Shown: positions 43,125 through 53,164, counted from the first letter of the stretch. The stretch is 64,000 nt of DNA from Cordilura impudica (GCA_963682025.1 OY821518.1:11027400-11091399), one strand, 5' to 3'. The notes: generated by a model not told the origin, from the letters alone. Translations and numbers: made by a program.

Positions 43125-43508
43125 AGCAGATAACAGCCCTCGAAATTCGAGTGCAAATTTAAGGAAATTATATATTTTCATTTAATAAATTACTTTATCA
43201 GACCTTAAAGGTATGTATGCTTAGTACTATACTTTTTAAATATCGAAAAAAACTATATATAACCATATTTTTTTTTTTTGCAAACACATTAACAAATTTA
43301 ATAAACACACATACAGCATTGTATAGTTTTATGTATGTGTTAGTAGCAATTTTAAATTCATTTTACACCAGAAAAATCTAAAAAATCTGTAAATCTGATG
43401 GACAGCTAAAGAGATATACCTTTCAAATGAGATACGATTGGTCAAAGAAGAAAAAAGTGGAACAAAAAATCGGGCACAAGAAATCGCCTTACCTATTAAT
43501 ATTATAGA
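43125..43508 (-). mobile_element. Small non-autonomous Helitron (tandem pair, second)
   Basis: Minus-strand reading begins TCTATAATATTAATAGGTAA and ends with the CTCGAA/TTTCGAG hairpin and an eroded CTGCTATAG. On the minus strand its 5' TC lies directly against the 3' end of the neighbouring copy. Confidence 0.7.
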
Positions 43509-44051
43509 TTGGCAGAGCCCAGCCCTCGAAATTCGAGTACAATTCGATTTATTCTGTTAAATTTTTTTTAATCTTATAATTCGTTAAATTTATTTCATTA
43601 TAAATATTTGTTGAACATGCAGAAATGAGAGCGTAGAGGTATTTGAACCACCTTGTATGCTACCTAAAGTTATGTTTATTTTACACAATTCACAATTTAA
43701 CACATGGCATGTGATATGCAATTATTATAATGCAATTCGATTGAGTTATGGTCGTTATTAATTTATGTTCAAAATTATTTTTCAAGTCAACATAGGGCTT
43801 TCCATATACAATTGTTGCAGACACATTGAAAAATTTAATAAACACATACACAGCATTGTATAATTTTATGTATGTGTTAGTAGCAACTTTAAATGAATTC
43901 TACTATAAAAAAAAAAATGTGAAAATTTGTAAATATGGTGGACAGCTAAAAAGAAATACCTTTCAAATGAGGTATGTTCGGTCAAAATTGGTTTAAAGCT
44001 GACAAAGTTACTTCGGTCACAAAAAATCGCCTTGCGTATTAATATTATAGA
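43509..44051 (-). mobile_element. Small Helitron, long variant (tandem pair, first)
   Basis: Minus-strand start TCTATAATATTAATACGC at 44051 preceded by A; the end has the CTCGAA/TTTCGAG hairpin and CTCTGCCAA, an eroded CTGCTAG, at 43509. At 543 bp it is longer than its relatives because of an insertion in the 43560-43800 part. It abuts the next copy with no intervening base. Confidence 0.7.
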
Positions 44052-44154
44052 TATGAAAATGTTCTGTTACGTCTAAACTTTTTTCTAAATTTATAGTTTT
44101 TTATATGACTTTTTATCATAATACCTTTACGTATCTTTACATTATCGTATGTCA

Positions 44155-44285
44155 TTCCCCAGCTATTGAGCCTAGGCGCTTCAAAGCGTAATTTCAACAG
44201 ACAGAGGGACAGACGGAGATCGCTATATCGACAAGAGTTGCAACAACTATCAGGAATATATATATTTTAAGGGGTCGCAAATAAA
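44155..44285. mobile_element. mini-me/DINE-1-like remnant
   Basis: CAACAGACAGAGGGACAGACGGAGATCG-like tract (CAGACAGAGGGACAGACGGA) then TATATATATTTTAAGGGGTC: the GNCN tract and the TATATA...GGGGTCG block in inverted order relative to 12441-12720. Boundaries uncertain. Confidence 0.5.
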
Positions 44286-44545
44286 TTTGCACGTATTTAA
44301 ACTCAATATTGTCAGAAGTAAAATTTTTATTTCATAAAAATTTTGCTTTGGAAATAATAAAAAGCCAAAATTTTATATATTTATTTAAAGAATAGCATAA
44401 TAATATTTTTAATTCAAATAAATAAAAAAAAAAAAAAAAAATAGTTTTTACTAATAAAAATTTTTTCCATAGAATATTTTTTCAGCATTCATTTATTTAT
44501 TTTTTCATTTAAACATTTATAATGAACATTAATATAAACTCTTAC

Positions 44546-44759
44546 TGTGGTCACAATCAATAACGGCCTAAGTCGAAAATCATGCTTTTGAGAAAAATTG
44601 CTTTTTCACTACGACTTAGGTCAGTATATTTTTACTTATATGTTTTTCAATTACTGTGTTAGAGAAATGGGGATATCAGGCAAATACAAAGCGATGTTAA
44701 TAGAATTTTATAGCACACATTTGTTAAGTCGACTTAGACGATTATCGCTTGTGACTACA
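44546..44759. mobile_element. MITE family C, copy 2 (214 bp)
   Basis: TGTGGTCACAATC at the left, GCTTGTGACTACA at the right, CGCC/GGCCTAAGTCGAAAATCAT and GTGTTAGAGAAATGGGGATA shared with 37773-38017. Slightly shorter and more diverged at the right tip. Confidence 0.8.
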
Positions 44760-44921
44760 GATGTTGTTCATTTGCATTAAAATAAGAGACCTTTTATGGA
44801 TGTCTTTTTGTTTGAGAAGTTCAGAACAGCTTAGTGGAACACAAACTTTGATTTAGCAATCATAAAAAAAAAAATAGAATAATAACATTTTATAAATATT
44901 TTCATTAATATATTTATTTAT

Positions 44922-45155
44922 TTATTCAACATAACCGTAACATTTTCCAAATTTTCTTATATTTAACGTATGTCCAAATTTTCGATTTTCCCGTTTAAAA
45001 CACTGGTATTCACAGTAATTTCTGTAGGTCACATCGTTCGAACCACAGATCCATTCACCAATCGACAAATCACATGGACAGTAGAAAGCCTGGGCGACAT
45101 TTAACAAAGCAGCAAATGCTAGCAGAACGATCGTCAATATAGAATAGAATTTCAT
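44922..45155 (-). CDS. Small secreted Kazal-type protease inhibitor-like protein
   Basis: 77 residues from ATG 45155 (CAAAATG, a strong fly start context; the frame is open upstream but has no earlier ATG). Residues 1-23 (MKFYSILTIVLLAFAALLNV then AQA) form a signal peptide. The mature part has six Cys: FYCPC, eight residues, CGSNDVTYRNYC, EYQC, twenty residues, C. The CGSNDxTYxNxC...C block with ten and three residue spacings is the Kazal signature; the closeness of Cys1 and Cys2 is atypical but seen in small insect Kazal proteins. If Kazal numbering holds, P1 would be Leu, suggesting a chymotrypsin- or elastase-like target, or no inhibition at all. The TAA stop overlaps AATAAATAAATAAATA, a polyadenylation signal cluster. 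Intact, intronless coding region. It is the only convincing host gene in the window. Confidence 0.8.
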   Translation of the reverse strand: MKFYSILTIVLLAFAALLNVAQAFYCPCDLSIGEWICGSNDVTYRNYCEYQCFKRENRKFGHTLNIRKFGKCYGYVE

Positions 45156-45207
45156 TTTGAGTGACAATAAATGATCTTTCAAGTTGCGTGTGCGATGGTT
45201 TAGTTGA

Positions 45208-45238
45208 GACTGAAAAAAATATGAAAGATAAATTTAAA
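45208..45238 (-). promoter_or_regulatory. Possible TATA-Inr core promoter of the Kazal gene
   Basis: On the minus strand TTTAAA starts 27 nt before the A of TCAGTC, an arthropod initiator match, placing a start site 56 nt before the ATG. The same TTTTTTTCAG could instead be a splice acceptor, with the promoter further upstream. Confidence 0.45.
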
Positions 45239-45276
45239 CACGCACAGCTCGTAAATTTCAACAATTTTTAAAAAGA

Positions 45277-45979
45277 AACAAGTAAAACCGACTATGTGAT
45301 ACGCTATACCATGCGTTAAGAGGAACGTTCTTAGATCCAACTAATTGTATACAGAAGATAAATATAAACTAAATTAAGTCGCATTGTTGTTAATTTTTTT
45401 GCCTGCACATATGGAAAGTTAATATCGGATACTGTATTTATATGGGACAGTTCGAAAACTGGACCGATCCTGACCATATTTCGTAAAGTCACTTATTTTT
45501 TGCAAAACACACACAAACCAAGTTTGGGAGAAATATGTTTAATATTTTTGTTTTTTTAATAAATTTCAGCGAACATCGGTTATTAGCTTCACATGGGGGC
45601 TATGACTAAGAATTGTGCTATAAGAATCAATGATCAATTGATGTAATAAACATACGCAAATCCAATTGGACCGAGATCTATATGATGATTTGGATCTTAT
45701 GGCAATTTAATTCAAAGCCATAGGGGTTATTAGTATGGGGACTAGGTCTGAACATGGACCGATTTTCACAAGTTTCAATAGCGTTCATCCGATAGAAGCT
45801 TATATACTAAATTTGATCAAAATATATTAATATTTGCACAGACGGACGGATTGAAATACAGACAATGCTAAATCGACTCATATAGTGATTCTGAGTCGAT
45901 CGGTATAATAAAAGATGGTAGTTACAAACATCAGCAGAGACTAATTATAACCCCTCCACATAGTGTGGTGTAGGGTATA
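45277..45979 (-). mobile_element. DINE-1/mini-me-like element, copy 4
   Basis: Minus orientation: TATACCCTACACCACACTAT at 45979 downward, reduced GTCY tract (near 45840-45865), and ACCGACT... CTTGTTT at the left end, where most of the 24-nt palindrome is lost. It has more substitutions than copies 1-3. It begins about 120 bp upstream of the Kazal start codon, so it lies next to that gene's likely promoter. Confidence 0.75.
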
Positions 45980-46850
45980 AAAATTCCATTTCACTTAAGA
46001 TTTGATTCCCTTAATTGTATTTGAATGAATTTATATTTCGCTGGCAGACTAACTTTAATTTAATTAATTGTTTATTATAGATTGTGTCAAAGACCTCTTT
46101 GTCTGATTCACATTAAGCAAATGAACGAACTTGCATAAATTCGTTAAAATTATTTTCAGACTTAAATGAGACGTAATTATAGTTTAGTTAAAGTATTTGA
46201 AGGCCCACTATTTAATAAGCAAAATTGATACATATGTACATAGTACCTCTTTTTTTTTTGGCTCAGGAACTTCCAAAAATTTAAGGATTATATAATTTAT
46301 TGACAAAAAAAAAAAAAAACCGAAAAAACAATATTAATTGAAATCTAAATTTAAGTACGTAATACGCTTCATGTTTCATTGAAATATATATTATTTTTCT
46401 ATATTTGCATAATTTTAGCATTTATTTCTTGTGAGGAATCTTTAATATAATCCTGAGACACGTTTCTAGGAAATTGCAATTTCCTTATATGCAAAAACAC
46501 GAAGATCTCGTATAATAAAAACCACATGTGTAAAGTTATTTCCTACCAGAACAAAAAACAAGAAAGAAGTATAGAAAATGAAATAAAAAAAAAAATAAAA
46601 AAAAATTTAAATAAAAAATAATTTATTGTACCTTTTTGAAAAATGCATAATATATATGTTTTATTTCTGAATTGCTTTTACATAGGCAACATATACGTAT
46701 GCATACATAGACATTAATTAACCCATAAATGGCTTTAATGAATTGTTATATTTCAGAAATAAAATTTAGTCCCCGATTGTCAAAAGAACTCAGCTGTAAG
46801 GATATTCATCTGGCATTAAAAAAAATCAAATTGGGTCATTTTGACCCAAA
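45980..46850. other. AT-rich intergenic DNA, no gene seen
   Basis: No repeat or gene was recognised. A small palindrome GGGTCATTTTGACCC lies near 46834. Confidence 0.5.
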
Positions 46851-47020
46851 GACTGCAAAAGGGTTAAAATGTCTAAAATATTTCCAACATTCAACTCATC
46901 ATAAGTTTATAAATTCGCTTTAAGAATAATAACGATTTAGATTAGAATTTTTCTATAAAAAGACTTACGAAGTATTCTTGACTTTGGCAAGGAAAAATTT
47001 TACAAAAGACTAGAATTTCG
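46851..47020 (+). repeat. Dispersed repeat D, copy 1
   Basis: About 170 bp matching 52988-53164 closely: GACTGCAAAA, TCCAACATTCAACTCAT, TAAGTTTATAAATTCGCTTT, AAGAATAATAACGATTT, AAAAGACTTACGAA, AAAAGACTAGAATTTCGG. Boundaries are sharp in both places. No coding sequence. Confidence 0.85.
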
Positions 47021-47708
47021 GTGCACTGTGGCTGAAATTTTGATTCCATTGGCCAAAAGTGTAATTTTTTGTTGTCACAGATTTTTAAAATTTTAACGCC
47101 TTTTTATAACTAATATCTCCAGATTAAGGTAGCCAAAAAATTAGGTTAAACTATTGCTAATTGTGGGCGTGGCATGCTGTCAAACTCAACTGTTTTTTTA
47201 GTTTCAGAGAAAGGCGATTTTTTTTTTGTTTCTTATCAAAAATAAATGGTTGCTACTAACAAGCTGTCACTGATAATGACCTGAGGTCTTTTTGTAAGTG
47301 GCCACAGATTTACCGTTTAATATTAGGGGCGTTATGAAATATTTATGAAACTACTATATTTTTCTCAAATTTCAACTTTAGTGGAATAGAACTTCTAGGG
47401 AACAAAAGGAAACAAGAAACATATACCACTCGGAGAAAGGTGAAAGTGTCCTCTTTAACCCTTTATATATTTTTGTGCCCGTGACGACCCGTGGGTAGAA
47501 CACTTTTTTCATTTTAAAGAAATTTACAAAAATTCAAATTACGGTAATTTAAACCGCCCTATAAGTACTCGTATACAATGGTGTATTAAATTTGTGCTTT
47601 AGGTATTTTATAGCTTATAGTAGTCAATATTTATTCTATTACCATAATATGTTTTTAAGTAAGAATGTTAGTACACAGAGCATGTAATTCATTAGTAACT
47701 TTGGTTTT
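47021..47708. other. Intergenic DNA, no gene seen
   Basis: AT-rich; TGGGCGTGGC near 47164 resembles words in the 53.5-kb minisatellite, but no array is present. Confidence 0.5.
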
Positions 47709-48450
47709 TATACCCTATACCACTATGTGGTTTGGGTATAATGACTTTGTGCTGCTGTTTGTAACTACCAAAAATATTTGACCTATACCCATCTTTATTA
47801 TACCGATCGAATCAGAATCACTTTCTGAGTCGATTTAACGATGTCCGTCTGTCCGTCCGTCCGTCTGTGTGTCCATGTAAACCTTGTAATCAAACTACAG
47901 GTCGCAAATATGAATATGGTTTCATTGGCCATAGGAAATTGGTGAGATTCGGTCCATGTTCAGACCTAGTCCCCATACAAATGACCCCTATGAAATCGAC
48001 ATAAATTGCCATAAGATCTAAATTATCATATAGATCTCAGTCAAATTGGGTTTGTATTTGTTTATTATATCCATTAATCAGTAATCCAAAAATAATCCGT
48101 ATAGGACAATTCTTAGTCATAGGCTCCATATAGAGCTGCTTCCCGATCATCACCTAAATATATCAAAAAACAAAAATAATGCACAGATTTTTTTCAAATT
48201 TGGTTTGTATATATTTTTTCAAAATATAAGTGATTTTGCCAAATATGGTCGGAATCGGTTCATTTTCCGACCTAGTCCCTATATAGATATAGCACCCGAT
48301 ATGAACTTTTTCATTTCTGCAGCCCAAAAAATTAAAAACAATGCCACTCAAAGTTGGTTTATGCTTATTTTCTATATTCAATTAGTTGGACCGAAGAGAT
48401 AGGGTCTCTAAACCATGGTGTAGGGTGTCGTATAGTCGGTCTTACTTGTT
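47709..48450 (+). mobile_element. DINE-1/mini-me-like element, copy 5
   Basis: TATACCCTATACCACTATG start, GTCTGTCCGTCCGTCCGTC tract near 47845, TATAGTCGGTC followed directly by TTACTTGTT at the end. The right half of the palindrome and the ATTTT spacer are deleted precisely at the centre of symmetry. Confidence 0.8.
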
Positions 48451-48816
48451 TTTATTATCATACCTTTTTTTAACCTTTATATTTTATCTATCAATGCACT
48501 AATACAAGTAGTAAAGAAAACACACAGGTATTTTAGAAACAAAAACCAGGAAGATGTTCTTAGTTACGTTAAAATAAAATTAAACTTAAATTCGTGTAGC
48601 ACCGAAATACAAGTGCAATTATTTAATTTCGTCAAAGCACTAAAAAAACGCTACAAAGGAGTTAGCTGCAGTAAACAAAATTTTTATATAAAAACTGCAA
48701 ACTGGTTAAAAGGCCATTTTACTGTCGCTGCAAAAGCAGCAACGCAAGATAAGATTGGAGACCACGCAAATTATTGAACAACTGCAGCGATAAATATAAA
48801 AGGCGGAAACTTAAAG
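48451..48816. other. Upstream region of the RAG1-like pseudogene
   Basis: Traces of coding character (for example WLKGHFTVAAKAATQDKIGD around 48710-48770) precede the recognised coding part, so the gene's N-terminal half is probably decayed in this stretch. No inverted repeat of a RAG-like element was found. Confidence 0.4.
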
Positions 48817-50290
48817 ATGTTAACGATGAAATTGGTTGTACCAAATATAAAAGAATCTTTCCTACATCTTAAAAGAATACCAAAGCCGAGCGATGCAAAA
48901 CAGTTTACAAATGAGGAGGCATTAGCATTATTTCTGGATTTGAAATTAACAAAACAGCTCAGATTGCGCGCGATTGAAGAAGGCTCAAATATGTATCCAG
49001 CATATCATCACATAACCGCTGTTAAAATGGACTGTTTGCCATCAAAGGACACTATCACAGTCACACCAATTTCGGCAGAGGTACAACTACAATCTCTATT
49101 TGATCACACAGCCGAACGCTTGCTTCAATCAATAAAAGGAAATGAGTTAAAGAAACATGGAAACACAAAGTTAATTCTTTTTAGTAAATGGTGATGTGAT
49201 GGTTCTTTGCGACAGAAACAATACAAGCAAGTAATATGTGAAAATATTTCGGACTCAGATATGTTCATGGTATCATTTGTACCTTTGCGATTGAAAAAGA
49301 TTTTGGAAGATTCAGAGCCTTCGACTAGTACAACGCAAACAATGGATATTTGGAAAAACGAGACACCATCTTCTACGTAATACTGCAGGCCAATCAAATT
49401 TGAATTCAAAAAAGAATCTCGTGATGCCATTAGCAAAGAAGTTAATGATATCATGGCCCAAACTGCAATACTACAGCCATTACAATTACAGTCAGATGGG
49501 CAGCAAATTGATATAAGCTACCAATTAGTTCCGACAATGATAGATGGAAAAGTAGGTCAGGCTTTGACTAACACGATGGCTGCATCCAGCTGCATTATAT
49601 GCCAAGCAACATCAAGCCAATTAAATCAAGTCCCGACAAAATCACTAGATAATACCGAGTATATGAATTTGGATTATCACCACTACATGCAAGAATGCGA
49701 CTTATGGAACACATACTAAAAATCAGTTATGACTTCGATTTCGGGTATTCAGGATCAATAAGAAACAATGAAACCAACAAAGAGTTAAGAAGTTCAAAAA
49801 AGAAACATGTTCAAGATGAATATCGCAATTTTGGATTGATTATAGATCAGCCAAACAAGGGTCAGGCAATACAAATGATGGCAATACCACAAGAAGATTT
49901 TTTTAAGATCCAGAAACAGCATCTGAAATAACAGAAGTGGATTTAAACCTTATTTTCTTTGGAGATTATTTAAAATTTGGAGATTAAACTGCAAAAATAT
50001 ATACAACCAACTACCCATGGAGGAGTATGTCTGCAACAGTTCACAAAATCCTTTATCATGGAGAAGATATCATTAAATATCATTTGGTGCCATTTGGAGA
50101 TCTGTCAGAGGAGGCTCAGGAAAAGAGGAATAAGGATTACACATTTTATAGAGAGCACAATGCTAGAACAATTTCACGAAATTACACAAATGAAGACCTA
50201 TTTAATATATTATTGGCAACGTCAGATCCGTTGATCTCCAGTATTCGAAATCAATGGAAAGTGGAACATCGGGACTTAGAAGAAGAATAA
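48817..50290 (+). pseudogene. RAG1/Transib-like transposase, decayed
   Basis: Segments in order: FTNEEALALFLDLKLTKQL and SLFDHTAERLLQS (48817-49191); an in-frame TGA at 49192-49194; CDGSLRQKQYKQ (candidate first Asp, 49198-49200); WKNETPSS, a TAA, then YCRPIKFEF; then MIDGKVGQALTNT and CIICQAT (CxxC). A frameshift near 49700 precedes MRLMEHILKISYDFDFGYSG. Another shift and a TAA precede MSATVHKILYHGEDIIKYHL (50027 on) and SEEAQEKRNKDYTFYREHNA, ending at 50290. Known RAG1 has CDGMGD, a C-x-x-C knuckle, HKTLAHVPEII and ASEGNESGNK...NAR in this order. Here HKxLxH...II, then SE, then NK...R..NAR and ED...TS line up with near-identical spacing (candidate Glu 50108-50113). The second catalytic Asp was not located. 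Homology is inferred by eye. Confidence 0.6.
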
Positions 50291-50372
50291 AAAAAAACTA
50301 CTAAAGAACAGAAATAACACAGAACAAATTATGGAATATTTGCAATCAATATTCGAGTCAAATGAATAATTA

Positions 50373-50736
50373 CTAGCAGAATCCAGCCCTCGAAATTCGA
50401 GTGCAATTCATTAAATTAAGACCCTAAAGACCCTATGCTAATCAATTGTAGCCAATTCTCAAATTAACACAAAAAAAAAACAAACTCATTTTTATTACAA
50501 ACACATTAACAAATTTAATAAACACACACATAGCATTGTATAATTTTATGTATGTGTTAGTAGCAACTTTAAATGCAATTTACTCAAAACATAGGAAAAA
50601 ATTTATAAATCTGTAAATCTGCAAAACTGTTAAAAAGAAATACCTTTCAAAAAATATAGGTTTGGTTAAATTCGGGATAAAATGGTAGAACAAAACATCA
50701 TCCACAAGAAATCGCCTAGCCTATTAATATTATTGA
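50373..50736 (-). mobile_element. Small non-autonomous Helitron
   Basis: Minus-strand start TCAATAATATTAATAGGC after A, end CTCGAATTTCGAG hairpin, GGCTGGATTCTGCTAG before T; 364 bp. It lies just after the RAG1-like pseudogene. Confidence 0.8.
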
Positions 50737-50759
50737 TAGATTTACATTTAAAGCTAATG

Positions 50760-51020
50760 AAAAAAAGAGAAAAAAAAATTTTTTTTTATATAAAATATTT
50801 TTAATAAAGGGGAAAAATTTAAATTTTTCTGAAGATTTGATTCGATAAAATTATTCCAACTTGATTTGCTTAAGCTATTTGCGGATGAATGAGTTGCAGC
50901 TTGAAAACTATGCAATATAAAAAAATTTGAAAGCACTTTTACTTCTACTGACCTAGTACTCTCACCCCCAGATTGGCTGTTGTACAGTATTGTTGGCCAA
51001 TAAACGCTGATGTTAGCTTT
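50760..51020 (+). repeat. Dispersed repeat B, copy 3
   Basis: GATAAAATTATTCCAACTTG, ATTTGCTTAAGCTATTTGC, GAGTTGCAGCTTGAAAA and CACCCCCAGATTGGCTG match the copies at 17840-18140 and 19318-19640. Confidence 0.6.
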
Positions 51021-51089
51021 TAATCATAAATATTTAAAAATTTTAAATATTTTATTGTGAATTCAGTTTTTTTTATTAGTTCCTAACTA

Positions 51090-51290
51090 ATGTGATAATT
51101 GTTATGTTATAATCGATTGTGTCTATATTAAATTTTTCTACTTAGGGCGGCCGTTAGTTTTGAACCTGAGACAGTCTATTCAATTATAACATAACAATTA
51201 TCACAATGTTCAATAAATCGCTGATGAAGGCTGAAAATCCAGAAACCGGTCCGTTTAAGAATACAGTGTAGTTATGAATTTTTAAAATAT
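51090..51290 (+). repeat. Dispersed repeat, copy B, with internal inverted repeat
   Basis: TGTGATAATTGTTATGTTATAA (51093 on) is repeated inverted as TTATAACATAACAATTATCA near 51183-51206; the following CGCTGATGAAGGCTGAAAAT and ACAGTGTAGTTATGAATTT match the reverse complement of 3820-3965. Confidence 0.65.
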
Positions 51291-51519
51291 ATGCTTTCTT
51301 CTTCTCTAACACGCACCATTGAAACCTTTTTCTTAACCATTTATGCACAAAATTTCTCGCTGTTTTGTGGAAATTAAATTTCTTTGCTTTTTCCTTATGA
51401 AGGTAAAAAAAAATATAACTAAAAAAAAATCAAAAAAAAATTATCCAGTTATTGTACAATTTAGGCACGAAGTGGCCAAGTGATTTTTCCAAACAAATTT
51501 CTTGCAAGAATGACACATA

Positions 51520-52731
51520 AAGGGTTTTTCAATAAGAGCGCTACAAAAGTTTTTTTAAATAAAACAAAAACGGTTTTGGATATCAATGAAAATCGTTATT
51601 CCTGTGAAAGAACGTTCGATGCCATTATGTATGGAAATCGATCTCTTTTGCATGGCCACCACGGGCACGCTTGCAGAAGTCCAGACGCTGAACCCAATTT
51701 TCGACGGTTTTCAAGCATAAATCCGACACTGCTGCAACTTCACTTTCGATATTCGTACGAAGTTCATCAATCGTCGCTGGCTTGTTGGCATAGACCATAG
51801 ACTTGACGTAGCCCCACAGGAAATAGTCCAACGGCGTCAAATAGCACGACCGAGGCGGCCAATCGACAGGACCATTTTGTGAGATAACACGTTCTCCAAA
51901 CTTGGTTTCCAATAAATTGATTGTGACATTCGCTGTGTGGCATGTGGCGCCGTCCTGTTGGAACCACATATCCTCCAAGTCCATATCATCCAATTGGGGC
52001 CAAAAATATTCGGTTATCACTGAACGGTAGCGATTCCCATTCACAGGATGCAATGATGACTCATGGAGTACGTGGGGATTGCTGTCTGACCAATAACGCA
52101 TATTTTGTTTATTGACGAAGCCATTCAGCCAGAAATGAACCTCATCGCTGAAGATGATTTTTCGATGAAAATCCACATCATTTTCAAGTTGCTGCTCAGC
52201 CCAATTCACGAACATACGACGCTTCTGGTGGTCAAGCGGCTTCAGTTCTTGCGCCAATTTGATCTTGTAAGGATGTACGCCAAGATCTTTTCGCAAAATT
52301 CGCCACAACGACGTCACAGAGATTTCCAGCGCTTGAGAACGACGTGTGAGAGACACATTTGGGCTTTCTTCAACTGAAGCCTCAGCGGCAGCAATATTCT
52401 CGACACTACGGGCACTTCTTTGTCTCACTGGCACGGGAACATTTTGTACTGTGCATGTGGATTCAAATTTTTCCACTAGACGCTCAATTGTTGATCTGCT
52501 AGGACGATTATGACGACCATAAATTGGACGTAGCGCTCTTAACGTTGAGGCCACTGACTCCGAATTTCGGTAGTAAATTTTAATAATTTCGACTCGTTGT
52601 TGGCTCATATGTCTCTCCATTATGAAATGGCAAACCGTACTGAAGAGAAATGTCATAAGAGCGGTAAAAAATATGGCGTCGTTTGCTGTCCCTGTCTTTC
52701 TACTTTTGTAGCGTCCCTGTTGAAAACCCTT
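51520..52731 (-). mobile_element. mariner-like element, 1,212 bp, TA target site
   Basis: Inverted repeats beginning AAGGGTTTTTCAATAAGAGC and (reverse complement of the right end) AAGGGTTTTCAACAGGGACG, both reaching GCTACAAAAGT. TA lies outside at 51518-51519 and 52732-52733. It contains one nearly intact transposase frame on the minus strand. Confidence 0.9.
51625..52620 (-). CDS. mariner-family transposase, open frame, catalytically altered
   Basis: 331 residues from the ATG at 52620 (MERHMSQQRVEIIKIYYRN); an in-frame ATG 36 nt upstream would add 12 residues. Two helix-turn-helix regions (STIERLVEKFES; ISVTSLWRILRKDLGVHPYK) precede the catalytic domain. First Asp: IIFSDEVHFWLNGF (residue 159). 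Second Asp: MWFQQDGATCHTANV (223). The third position reads PPRSCYLTPLDYFLWG: the Asp of the family motif is Tyr (residue 260, codon 51841-51843, GAT to TAT). The text SSLHPVNGNRYRSVI also lacks about 35 residues that the related copy at 27235-28294 has between its IHPK and VNGDRYR motifs; the join at 52044/52045 keeps the frame. It is probably unable to cut DNA, though DNA binding could remain. Confidence 0.85.
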   Translation of the reverse strand: MERHMSQQRVEIIKIYYRNSESVASTLRALRPIYGRHNRPSRSTIERLVEKFESTCTVQNVPVPVRQRSARSVENIAAAEASVEESPNVSLTRRSQALEISVTSLWRILRKDLGVHPYKIKLAQELKPLDHQKRRMFVNWAEQQLENDVDFHRKIIFSDEVHFWLNGFVNKQNMRYWSDSNPHVLHESSLHPVNGNRYRSVITEYFWPQLDDMDLEDMWFQQDGATCHTANVTINLLETKFGERVISQNGPVDWPPRSCYLTPLDYFLWGYVKSMVYANKPATIDELRTNIESEVAAVSDLCLKTVENWVQRLDFCKRARGGHAKEIDFHT

Positions 52732-52733
52732 TA

Positions 52734-52987
52734 TTTCAGCATTTTTTTAGAATTTTAGTGATTAACAAAATATTATCAAACTTGATTTAAATTGTCATAA
52801 CTCCGTTTGAGTCAAATTGAGCCAAAGGTAATAGATGTATACACATTATATACTACCATGTGGAGGGAAACCCAAAAACAATGATTTTGTTTTTTCCCAT
52901 AGAATCATAATTTCTGAGCTAGTTGTGGATAAATAAAAGTTTCAGCTCGATAAATTATCATTCAAAGTGAAATTATGCATTTAAAAA
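52734..52987. other. Intergenic DNA, no gene seen
   Basis: No feature recognised. Confidence 0.5.
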
Positions 52988-53164
52988 ATCGAAGACTGCA
53001 AAAAGGTTAAGATGTCTAAAATATCTCCAACATTCAACTCATAATAAGTTTATAAATTCGCTTTAAGAATAATAACGATTTGGATTAGAATTTTTCTATA
53101 AAAAGACTTACGAAAAATTCTTGACTTTTGCAAGGAAAAATTTCACAAAAGACTAGAATTTCGG
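52988..53164 (+). repeat. Dispersed repeat D, copy 2
   Basis: Close match to 46851-47020, with a handful of substitutions and one extra A in the GCAAAA run at the left edge. Confidence 0.85.

Noticed and set aside
44870..44921. AAT/AAA-rich stretch as a separate terminator feature
   Set aside because: Best seen as overlapping polyadenylation signals of the Kazal gene and described there; cleavage site cannot be fixed by eye.
46718..46868. Possible piggyBac-type element (TTAACCC ... GGGTTAA)
   Set aside because: Only CCC is shared by the ends, and dispersed repeat D begins inside the supposed element, so the borders are not real.
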